This document shows positions 1 through 5,946 of a DNA stretch of 8,149 nucleotides, piece after piece (position 1 is the first letter of the stretch; each line of letters starts with the position of its first letter). Location: positions 1-8,149 of the forward strand of contig JAPOPO010000327.1 in assembly GCA_026712885.1 (NCBI GenBank), given 5' to 3'. Origin of the DNA: Rhodospirillales bacterium (lineage in GTDB: Bacteria; Pseudomonadota; Alphaproteobacteria; UBA828). Both the position numbers and the translations under genes were made by a program. Under the pieces are notes generated by a model, which saw nothing but the letters and a program-made list of their open reading frames with translations, was not told the DNA's origin and searched no databases.

Positions 1-48
1 CGCACCCGGCGGACAGGGCTGAGAGACGCAGGGAAAGAGGAGCAACGC

Positions 49-549
49 ATGGGCACACGCGAGTGGTTGATGAGCGAGCGCAACCTGGCCAACGAGCCGG
101 TGGACAGCCTCGGCGATATGAGCGAGAGCGAGCGGGACAATCTCGCGCTCCTCGTCCGGCAGTGCCGGGGCTGGTCGAGCCAGAATATCGACGAAGTGGT
201 GGCCGTCATGGCGGAAGACGGGGTCTATCACGACATCACCCTGCCGCCGGCGGTGGGCCATGACGCGATCCGCAAGTTCGGTGCGGGCTGGCTCGACGCG
301 GTGCCCGACCTCTCGCTCTACATCGAGGCGTTCTGCGTCCAGGGCAATGTCGTCTGCGACATGGGCTGGATGAGCGGCACCATCACGAAGGACTACTTCG
401 GCCTTGCGGGCACGGGCCAGCGCTTCGACTGCCAGTTCTCCCAGATCTGCTTCGTCGAGAATGGCAAGATCAAGTACCTGCGCGGCCTCTGGAACGCGCC
501 CGACATGTACAACCAGGTCGGCTGGGACCTGGCGGGCCTGAAACGTTAG
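49..549 (+). CDS. SnoaL-like / NTF2-fold small protein
   Basis: This 166-residue protein looks like a cone-shaped alpha+beta barrel of the SnoaL/NTF2-like superfamily, whose members are small cytoplasmic cyclases, isomerases, hydrolases or binding proteins. The core runs from about residue 28 to 160: an N-terminal helix leads to a segment around 55-63 (DGVYHDITL), a helix GHDAIRKFGAGW (70-81), then strands with GWMSG (106-110), GTGQRF (121-126) and a final ENGKIKYLRGLW (137-148). The chemistry and substrate cannot be read from the sequence. The start at 49 is chosen because AGAGGAG lies 6 bases upstream; ATGs at 70 and 118 are in frame but lack such a site. The frame stays open to the left edge, so an upstream start is not strictly excluded. 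Its stop is 5 bases from that of the convergent dioxygenase gene. Family call is fairly sure, function is unknown. Confidence 0.82.
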   Translation: MGTREWLMSERNLANEPVDSLGDMSESERDNLALLVRQCRGWSSQNIDEVVAVMAEDGVYHDITLPPAVGHDAIRKFGAGWLDAVPDLSLYIEAFCVQGNVVCDMGWMSGTITKDYFGLAGTGQRFDCQFSQICFVENGKIKYLRGLWNAPDMYNQVGWDLAGLKR

Positions 550-564
550 GCGGTCTATTCCGCC
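549..564. terminator. Small hairpin between convergent stop codons
   Basis: GGCGG (549-553) pairs with CCGCC (560-564) around a 6-base loop TCTATT. It spans the whole 5-base gap between two convergent genes, with the last base of one stop codon in the stem and the other stop codon in the loop. On the minus strand it is followed by TAACGTTTC, which is only mildly T-rich. It may be a weak bidirectional terminator, but a 5-bp stem in GC-rich DNA may be chance. Confidence 0.3.
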
Positions 565-1526
565 GAGGCCGCTTCCTCCGAGCGGAAGGCGGGGTCCCAG
601 CGGGAGAAGTACCAGGAGCCGTCGATCGCGGGTTCGAGCGGATCGCCGTCGCCGCGATTGACCCAGGCGTCGTATTTCTCCCGCTCTTCTTGTGCCCAGC
701 GCATCATGTCGGGGCGGAAGGCGGGGTCGTCGCCCTTGCGCATCCGGGGCCCGCGGATCAGCACGCCCTCCAGCCCCGTGGGGTCGCTCGGGCGCTGCCA
801 GCGTACGTCGATCGCCCAGCGCACCTGGTTCGAGCGGTTCCAGAGCCCGCGGTGCGGCATGTTCTCGTGGATGAACAGCACCGAACCCTTGCGCATCGCG
901 CAGGTCACCAGATCGCCGGGCGGCAGATCGTCTTCGTCGATGTAGAGATACCAGGAGCGCGGATCGCCGATCGCCTTCTCGACCTTGTGGCGGGCATTGC
1001 CGGTGGGCCGGTGGCCGCCGCGCACGACCTGCAGGCAGCCGTTCTCCTCGCCCACGTCGAGCAGCGGGATCCAGCAGGCCGGCTGCGCCGTGCTCTGGCC
1101 GTTGGGCGCGAGGTAGCCGGAATCCTGGTGCCACGGCACCGTCATCAGCACGTTTTCCGGCACCTTGGGGCGCACGTTCCAAATCGCGCCGCCCTCGATA
1201 TCGGGGCCGATGATTGCGGCGACGATGCCGATCAAGCGGTCCGACGACCAAAGCGCCGCGAGCTCCGGCCCCATGGGCGTGGAGATTTGCATCAGACCGG
1301 GCGCTTCGTCGTACTCCGCAGCGACCTTGGCCATGCGCGTATAGAAGCTCTCATCCGCGTAAGTGCTGGTGATCCGGCCCGCCTCGAACAGGCGCATGGC
1401 AAGGGTATCGACGGCCGCCGCGATCTCGTCGATCACCGGCTGGAGGTCGTCATCCGAGAACATCCCCTCGATAACGAGGAATCCGTCGCGCTCGTATTGT
1501 GCCAACTGCTCCGCACTGATCGTCAC
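555..1526 (-). CDS. PhyH-family Fe(II)/2-oxoglutarate dioxygenase
   Basis: This 323-residue protein belongs to the phytanoyl-CoA dioxygenase (PhyH) family, non-haem iron enzymes that hydroxylate a substrate while decarboxylating 2-oxoglutarate. The N-terminus has the usual YERDGFLVIEGMFSDDDL (11-28). The facial triad is visible: His133 and Asp135 in VPWHQDSGY, and His225 in MPHRGLWNRS. Arg236, 11 residues after the distal His, is in place to bind the 2-oxoglutarate carboxylate. Length is normal for the family and there is no signal peptide, so it should act in the cytoplasm. The start is GTG at 1526, preceded by GGGAGGG 6 bases away; no nearby ATG competes. It lies 34 bases downstream of the ABC ATPase gene on the same strand and is probably the last gene of that operon, so its substrate may be what the transporter imports. 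Bacterial relatives act on very different molecules (ectoine, phosphonates, side chains), so no substrate is assigned. Confidence 0.9.
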   Translation of the reverse strand: MTISAEQLAQYERDGFLVIEGMFSDDDLQPVIDEIAAAVDTLAMRLFEAGRITSTYADESFYTRMAKVAAEYDEAPGLMQISTPMGPELAALWSSDRLIGIVAAIIGPDIEGGAIWNVRPKVPENVLMTVPWHQDSGYLAPNGQSTAQPACWIPLLDVGEENGCLQVVRGGHRPTGNARHKVEKAIGDPRSWYLYIDEDDLPPGDLVTCAMRKGSVLFIHENMPHRGLWNRSNQVRWAIDVRWQRPSDPTGLEGVLIRGPRMRKGDDPAFRPDMMRWAQEEREKYDAWVNRGDGDPLEPAIDGSWYFSRWDPAFRSEEAASAE

Positions 1527-1560
1527 TGCGCTCCCTCCCGCTCGGCAACGGGCGCCGTCT

Positions 1561-2328
1561 TCAACGGACGCCCATCATGAGCTTGATGATCTCGTCCTGG
1601 TCGGTCTCGCCGGTTTGCCTGATGCCGGCGAGCTGCCCCCGGTGCAGCACCATGATGCGGTCTGCCGTCGAAAATATCTCCAGCAGATTATGACTCACGA
1701 ATACCACGGCCACGCCAGTGTCGCGCAGGCGGCCGATCAGCTCGAGCACCTTGCCGATCTCGACCACCGCGAGCGCCGCGGTCGGCTCGTCCATGAAGAG
1801 GAGCCTCGCGTCCCAATAGAGTGCGCGGCTGATGGCGACAGCCTTCTTCTGCCCGCCCGAGAGATAGCCCACCTGCGCAGTCGGCGACAGTGAGCCGAGG
1901 CCGAGGCTCTCCAGCAATTCCGCCGCCTCGGCGACCATGCGCCGCCGGTCGATGGTCTTGACCCGCGTCCGCAGCAGCCGGCCGAGGAAGACGTTCTCCC
2001 AGACTTCCAGCTCGTCCACCAGCGCCATGTCCTGGTAGATGACCTCGATGCCGCGTTCGCGCGAGTCCCGCGGCGTCGCGAAGGCCACCTGCTGATCGGC
2101 GAAGACGATCTCGCCCGCGTTGGGGCGGTGCACTCCCGAGACCAGCTTGATCAGCGTCGACTTGCCTGCCCCGTTGTCGCCGACGAGGCCCAGCACCTCG
2201 TTGCCGTGCGCCTCGAAGCTCACGCCGTCGAGCGCGACGACATGGTCGAAGCGCTTGGAGAGCCCGCGCACCTTCAGGAGGGCCCCATCGGCGCCGTCAG
2301 CAGGCGTCATGGTGTGCTGGTCCGCCAT
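1561..2328 (-). CDS. ABC transporter ATP-binding protein, CUT2 type, single domain
   Basis: This cytoplasmic ATPase (255 residues from the chosen start) powers the importer whose permease and binding protein lie just upstream. It has Walker A GDNGAGKST (50-58), the Q-loop Gln in VIYQD (about 89), signature LSGGQ (156-160), Walker B LLFMDEP (176-182, with Asp180 and Glu181) and the switch His213 in VSHN. It has one nucleotide-binding domain, like FrcA of the Sinorhizobium fructose system, whereas RbsA-type partners carry two fused domains; presumably it works as a homodimer. The start at 2328 is preferred: GAGGA sits 4 bases upstream and the gene then overlaps the permease by 22 bases. An in-frame GTG at 2358 would give 265 residues. 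The ATG at 2310 overlaps the permease stop as ATGA but has no ribosome site. Translational coupling to the permease is likely. Confidence 0.93.
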   Translation of the reverse strand: MADQHTMTPADGADGALLKVRGLSKRFDHVVALDGVSFEAHGNEVLGLVGDNGAGKSTLIKLVSGVHRPNAGEIVFADQQVAFATPRDSRERGIEVIYQDMALVDELEVWENVFLGRLLRTRVKTIDRRRMVAEAAELLESLGLGSLSPTAQVGYLSGGQKKAVAISRALYWDARLLFMDEPTAALAVVEIGKVLELIGRLRDTGVAVVFVSHNLLEIFSTADRIMVLHRGQLAGIRQTGETDQDEIIKLMMGVR

Positions 2329-3284
2329 CGTTCCTCGAAGATCTCGGTTACGCGCCACAGCACGACGGCGGCCAGGATCAGCACCCCGCGCACCGCGTCG
2401 ACCCAGAAGCTGGAGATCGGCATGACGCTGAGTCCCGTCGTGATCACGCCCAAGAGCAGTACCCCGCCGAGCGGCCCCATCATGGTGCCCTTGCCGCCGG
2501 CGAGGCTCCCCCCGCCGATCACCGCGGCGGCAAAGACCTCGAACACCATGCCCTGCCCGAGGTTGATGGTCACCGCCTGCAGCCGGCCGGCCAACACCCA
2601 GGCCGCCAGCGCGCCCAGCATACCGGAAAGGACGAAGGCGGTGAGTGTGCGCCGATCGACCCGGATGCCGGCCGCGAATGCCGCCTCGCGGTTGCCTCCG
2701 ATCGCGTAAAGATCGCGGCCGAACGCGGTGTAGCTGAGGACGAACTGGCTGACGATGAACAGGCTGAGGAACAGGATCACGGACACCGGCAGGAGGCCAC
2801 CGATGCTGTAGCCGCCGAGCGCGGTGAACGAGGGCGGCAGGTCGTACATCGTGTTTGCGTTGGTGAAGACGTAGGTGAAGCCCCGGAGCGCCAGAAGCAT
2901 GGCGAGCGTCACGATGAAGGCGTTCACGCGGAGCTTGATGATGAAGAAGCTGTTGATGCAGCCGACTGCGGCCCCCATGGCCAGCATGAGGACGATGACG
3001 AGCGCCGGCGGCAGCTGCCAGCCCGAGCCGAAGAACGCGTTGGTGGACACCATCCAGGCGCCGACCAGCGCGGTGAAACCGAGCGTTGATTCCGAGGACA
3101 GATCGAAGCGGCCGGCGAGCAGGCAGAAAATCATGCCGATCACCAGAATGCCCAGGATCGACGAGTGCTCCAGCACGTTGATGAATATCCGCACCGAGAG
3201 AAGGCGCGGCTCGACCGCAACGAACGCGATCGTCGTGAACAGGAGCACGATCCAGACCGCGTTCCTGAGGAGGAACCTGGTCAA
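2307..3284 (-). CDS. ABC transporter permease, CUT2 (ribose/fructose-like) family
   Basis: This inner-membrane channel subunit of 325 residues belongs to the BPD_transp_2 family (RbsC/FrcC-like). About ten hydrophobic segments are visible, roughly at 8-24, 42-57, 66-80, 93-112, 122-140, 163-184, 215-233, 246-262, 270-290 and 296-312. Family hallmarks are GRFDLSSES (58-66, the counterpart of GGIDLSVGS), GGNREAAFAAGI (196-207, the cytoplasmic loop that contacts the ATPase) and GGGSLAGGKGTMMGPLGG (257-274). The start is TTG at 3284, the only candidate that keeps the first membrane helix; no ATG or GTG was found in frame just upstream. No strong Shine-Dalgarno precedes it. Instead the TTG overlaps the TGA of a 13-codon ORF that begins with ATG at 3322, so it may be translated by coupling. 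It lies 152 bases downstream of the binding-protein gene and overlaps the ATPase gene. Confidence 0.92.
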   Translation of the reverse strand: MTRFLLRNAVWIVLLFTTIAFVAVEPRLLSVRIFINVLEHSSILGILVIGMIFCLLAGRFDLSSESTLGFTALVGAWMVSTNAFFGSGWQLPPALVIVLMLAMGAAVGCINSFFIIKLRVNAFIVTLAMLLALRGFTYVFTNANTMYDLPPSFTALGGYSIGGLLPVSVILFLSLFIVSQFVLSYTAFGRDLYAIGGNREAAFAAGIRVDRRTLTAFVLSGMLGALAAWVLAGRLQAVTINLGQGMVFEVFAAAVIGGGSLAGGKGTMMGPLGGVLLLGVITTGLSVMPISSFWVDAVRGVLILAAVVLWRVTEIFEERWRTSTP

Positions 3285-3322
3285 TCCCGGTCGTCCCGCC
3301 GCGTGAAGCCGATGAGAATCAT
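3281..3322 (-). other. Possible 13-codon leader ORF coupled to permease start
   Basis: ATG at 3322 opens a 13-codon reading frame (MILIGFTRRDDRD) that ends in a TGA overlapping the permease TTG start as TTGA. A ribosome finishing here would be placed on the weak TTG. It lacks a convincing ribosome site of its own, so it may be chance. Confidence 0.2.
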
Positions 3323-3387
3323 GCGAGGCTGCGGCGGGTCATGCAGCGGCGGCTCGCCGTGGCGCCGCCGCGGCTCATCACCCGGCC

Positions 3388-3419
3388 GCAGGAATCGGGC
3401 AGACGCCCCCGATTCCTGC
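3388..3419 (-). promoter_or_regulatory. Intergenic 12-bp perfect stem-loop after the binding-protein gene
   Basis: GCAGGAATCGGG (3388-3399) and CCCGATTCCTGC (3408-3419) are perfect inverted repeats around an 8-base loop. In the operon transcript the structure starts 18 bases after the stop codon of the binding-protein gene and precedes the permease. No U-tract follows, so it is not a classical intrinsic terminator. In binding-protein transporter operons such hairpins commonly stabilise the upstream message, giving more binding protein than membrane subunits; that role is inferred here. A second GC-rich dyad, GCGGCGGC (3346-3353) with GCCGCCGC (3364-3371), lies just beyond it. The remainder of the 3285-3436 gap shows no convincing gene. 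Confidence 0.65.
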
Positions 3420-3436
3420 ATGCCCTAAGCGCGGAT

Positions 3437-4498
3437 CTACTGGTACTTCTTGATCGCGTTTCCCCAGAGGCTGGGGTCGGTGTAGTTCGATTTGTCCACC
3501 GGGCGGCTCGGCGTCTGGATCTCCCAGCCCTCGGTGGCCTCGTTCCAGCGCGCCTCGATCCCGTGATACGGCGCGCCCGGATTGTCGATGGGCCCGGCAG
3601 CCGTGATTTTGAAGCTGCCGTCGAGGTAGTGCTTGACGTAGTGGGCGAGGATCGTGCCGTAGCCAACCATGTCCTGCAGGGCGGATGCATCCCACAGGTC
3701 GTTGCCGATCAGGTCGAGGATGCGGGGATCGGCATCGATTCCGGTGACCACGATGTGGCCGGGCTCGCCGATCTTCTTGAGCTGACCGAGCGAGTCGAGC
3801 GCGGCATCGACGCCCGGAATCACGTCGCTGCCCATGGTGATGCCGACCAGCTCGTTGGCGCTGGCGACCGACTTGGTGATGTCGAAGAACTCCTCCGGCG
3901 TCCAGTGCTGCAGCTTGCGGATCAGCTCGATCTTCGGGTGCTTCGCCAGCACCGCCTGGATCGCCTCCGACCGCTGACGCGCGTTGACCTGGTCCATCGG
4001 GCCGTGCAGCTCGAGCACCTTGCCCGCGATCTCGCCGCGCTGCTCCTCGATGCGCCTGACCAGCTCCTCGGCAGCGATCGTGCCGAGCGAGATGTTGTCG
4101 GCCCGCGCGATCAGCTCGACCTTGCCGCCTGCTGAGGTGCGGCCGAGCATGAAGACCGGAATGCCGGCTTCGTTGGCCTTCTTGACCGATATGGTGGCGG
4201 CCAGGCTGTCCACGGGCCCGCCGACGATCGCGTCATAGCCGAGCGCGATCGCCGTCGCCCACTCGTCGGCCTCCCGCTTGGCGGAGATCTCCGCGTTCTT
4301 GATGACCGCATCCATGCCGAGGCTCTCGGAGACGTCTTGCCAGTTCCTGGCGATGACGATATCGGCGGCGTTGTTGAGCTGTGGCGCGATGTAGACGACC
4401 TTGTACCCATCCGCGCTTGCGCTTTGGCCGCCCACCGAGATGCCCAGCGCAAGCACTGCGGCGATGGCCGCGTGTCTCAGGATTCTCCCCGCCTGCAT
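3437..4498 (-). CDS. Periplasmic substrate-binding protein, type I (RbsB-like)
   Basis: This 353-residue secreted protein captures the substrate of the importer. Residues 1-29 form a Sec signal peptide: basic start MQAGRILRH, hydrophobic core AAIAAVLALGISV, and probable cleavage after SASA before Asp30. The mature part has the two-lobe Peripla_BP_4 fold: YKVVYIAPQL (32-41), IALGYDAIVGGPVDSL (84-99), GIPVFMLG (112-119), ELHGPMDQVNARQRSEAI (153-170), ITMGSD (210-215), VTGIDADPRILDLI (241-254) and ALQDMVGYG (263-271). These match RbsB/FrcB-like proteins that bind sugars, polyols or autoinducer-like molecules; the ligand cannot be told. The start at 4498 is fixed by GGGAGGG 7 bases upstream and by the signal peptide; the frame is open for another 110 codons upstream, but that stretch is low-complexity and crosses the promoter. 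It is the first gene of the operon. No lipobox Cys is present, so the protein is soluble. Confidence 0.92.
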   Translation of the reverse strand: MQAGRILRHAAIAAVLALGISVGGQSASADGYKVVYIAPQLNNAADIVIARNWQDVSESLGMDAVIKNAEISAKREADEWATAIALGYDAIVGGPVDSLAATISVKKANEAGIPVFMLGRTSAGGKVELIARADNISLGTIAAEELVRRIEEQRGEIAGKVLELHGPMDQVNARQRSEAIQAVLAKHPKIELIRKLQHWTPEEFFDITKSVASANELVGITMGSDVIPGVDAALDSLGQLKKIGEPGHIVVTGIDADPRILDLIGNDLWDASALQDMVGYGTILAHYVKHYLDGSFKITAAGPIDNPGAPYHGIEARWNEATEGWEIQTPSRPVDKSNYTDPSLWGNAIKKYQ

Positions 4499-4575
4499 GA
4501 CTTTCCCTCCCTTGTATGTCTTGACGGCCTCCCGGGTTTCGATTGTCTGATGTAGTCGGGGAGCGCCGCGGGGAC

Positions 4576-4606
4576 AGGATAGCGTGCCGACGCCCGCCTC
4601 TGTCAA
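4576..4606 (-). promoter_or_regulatory. Putative sigma-70-type promoter of the transporter operon
   Basis: Read on the minus strand, TTGACA (4606-4601) is a perfect -35 element and TATCCT (4581-4576) a fair -10 element, separated by 19 bases, which is slightly long. Transcription would begin near 4568 and give a leader of about 70 bases before the ATG at 4498. The -35 element lies within a small dyad CTGT-CAA-ACAG (4600-4610). No clear LacI-type operator was found in 4499-4700. Confidence 0.45.
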
Positions 4607-4635
4607 ACAGCGCCGGCCGCACGCCCCACACCTGC

Positions 4636-4663
4636 TTCTCAGCGGAGTGATCCGGGGTAGGAT
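4636..4663 (+). promoter_or_regulatory. Weak candidate promoter for the FAD monooxygenase
   Basis: TTCTCA (4636-4641) and TAGGAT (4658-4663) are spaced 16 bases apart, each matching 4 of 6 consensus positions. A transcript would start near 4670, about 30 bases before the ATG at 4701. It is divergent from the transporter promoter, with the two -35 regions about 30 bases apart. The match is weak and the call rests largely on position. Confidence 0.25.
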
Positions 4664-4700
4664 GGAGCGGTCAGCGGAAGGCAAGAGAGCGTGACGAGGC

Positions 4701-5933
4701 ATGGCGGCGGCTGAAGCGGGGGAGCGGGTCGAGGTCGATGTCGTCATTGCTGGCGGCGGCCTCGTCGGGCTCACCCTGGGCGTCGCGCTCGCCGGCGCCG
4801 GGATCGAGACCGCGGTGGTCGACGGCACGCCGCGCGAGGCGATGAAGCATGCCGCGTTCGACGGCAGGGTTTCCTCGATCGCGCTCGGCTCCAGGCGGGT
4901 ACTGGACGGTATCGGTATCTGGCCCGCGCTCGCCGACGATGTGCAGCCGATCCTGGAAATCCGCGTCTCCGACGGCGATGTGCCGCTCTTCCTGCACTAC
5001 GACCACAAGACCGTGGGCAGCGATCCGCTCGGCTACATCGTTGAGAACCGGAGCATCCGCGCCGCCTTGCTGGAGCGGGCGGCGGCGCTGGCTGCGCTCC
5101 ACCACATGGCGCCCGCCTCGGTCGAGGCGCTGGAGCCCGGCGGCGGTGGCATCGACGCCCGGCTCGCGGACGGCCGCTGCGTGCGCGCGCGCCTCGCGGT
5201 CGCCGCCGACGGCGCCAATTCAGGTCTGCGCGCCGCCGCCGGGATTGATGCCGTGCGTTGGTCCTACGAGCAGACGGGCATCGTCTGCACGGTGCTGCAC
5301 GAGCGGCCGCACCGCGGCATCGCGCACGAGCGTTTTCTGCCGGCCGGGCCCTTCGCCATCCTGCCGATGACCGTCGACCGCTCGTCCCTGGTCTGGACCG
5401 AGCGCGCGACGCTGGCGCCCTCCCTGATGGAGGCTTCATCCGAGGTCTTCGCCAGGGAGCTTGGCGCGCGCTTCGGCGACTTCCTGGGCGCGCTGGAGCC
5501 GACCGGGCCGCGCTGGAGCTATCCGCTCCGGCTCACCCATGCGACGCGCTATGTCGCGCCCCGCCTCGCGCTCGCGGGCGATGCGGCTCACGCGATCCAC
5601 CCGCTGGCAGGCCAGGGCTTCAACCTCGGCATCCGAGACGCTGCGGTGCTGGCCGAGCTGGTGGTGGACCGCGCGCGCCTCGGCCTCGACATTGGCGGCG
5701 GCGACGTGCTCACGCACTATCAGCGCCGGCGGCGCTTCGATTCAGTGGTCCTGATCGGCGTGACCGACGGGCTCAACCGGCTCTTCTCGAACGACAATCA
5801 GGGGCTGCGTCTGGTCCGCGACGTGGGTCTCGCGGCGGTCAACCAGATGCCGCCGGTCAAGCGCTTCTTCATGCGCCACGCCATGGGGCTCGCGGGCGAC
5901 CTGCCCCGCCTCGCGCGCGGCGAGCCGCTATAA
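4701..5933 (+). CDS. UbiH/UbiF/COQ6-family FAD-dependent monooxygenase
   Basis: This 410-residue flavoprotein belongs to the class A aromatic hydroxylases of the ubiquinone-biosynthesis type, which use NAD(P)H and O2 to hydroxylate a phenolic ring. It shows the FAD-binding GxGxxG at 18-23 (AGGGLVGL), the family-typical DGRVSSIAL (54-62), VENRSIR (114-120), the DG motif around Asp170-Gly171 (AVAADGANS) and the second FAD motif LAGDAAHAIHPLAGQGFNLG (291-310). Length and motif order are normal for UbiH, UbiF, VisC, COQ6 and alphaproteobacterial UbiL/UbiM. Which ring position it hydroxylates cannot be told by eye. The ATG at 4701 is the first possible start because an in-frame TGA lies at 4692-4694. 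It appears monocistronic, with its own divergent promoter region, and converges on the ligase gene with 13 bases between stops. No other ubiquinone gene is in the window, so a different aromatic substrate remains possible. Confidence 0.9.
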   Translation: MAAAEAGERVEVDVVIAGGGLVGLTLGVALAGAGIETAVVDGTPREAMKHAAFDGRVSSIALGSRRVLDGIGIWPALADDVQPILEIRVSDGDVPLFLHYDHKTVGSDPLGYIVENRSIRAALLERAAALAALHHMAPASVEALEPGGGGIDARLADGRCVRARLAVAADGANSGLRAAAGIDAVRWSYEQTGIVCTVLHERPHRGIAHERFLPAGPFAILPMTVDRSSLVWTERATLAPSLMEASSEVFARELGARFGDFLGALEPTGPRWSYPLRLTHATRYVAPRLALAGDAAHAIHPLAGQGFNLGIRDAAVLAELVVDRARLGLDIGGGDVLTHYQRRRRFDSVVLIGVTDGLNRLFSNDNQGLRLVRDVGLAAVNQMPPVKRFFMRHAMGLAGDLPRLARGEPL

Positions 5934-5946
5934 CCTTGCCCGCCTT

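Noticed and set aside
1..48. Possible end of an upstream gene (second frame stop TGA at 20-22)
   Set aside because: Only seven codons are visible, too few to support a coding call.
1527..1560. Possible terminator between the ATPase and dioxygenase genes
   Set aside because: Only a 4-bp pairing CCCG/CGGG is visible and no T-run follows, so read-through is more likely.
690..1580. Long plus-strand open frame opposite the dioxygenase gene
   Set aside because: It is antisense to a gene with a full catalytic motif set, has composition typical of a GC-rich shadow frame (rich in Arg, His, Ala), and shows no domain.
3341..4135. Long plus-strand open frame opposite the binding-protein gene
   Set aside because: It mirrors the codon pattern of the real gene; the translation is repetitive Leu/Asp/Arg/Val with no recognisable fold, and it crosses the intergenic stem-loop.
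4499..4700. Search for a LacI-type operator for the transporter operon
   Set aside because: Only short dyads such as CTGT-CAA-ACAG were found; no TGnAAnCGnTTnCA-like palindrome is present.
4499..4828. Extension of the binding-protein frame 110 codons upstream
   Set aside because: The added peptide is low-complexity, would overlap the start of the divergent monooxygenase, and would bury the clear signal peptide and ribosome site at 4498.
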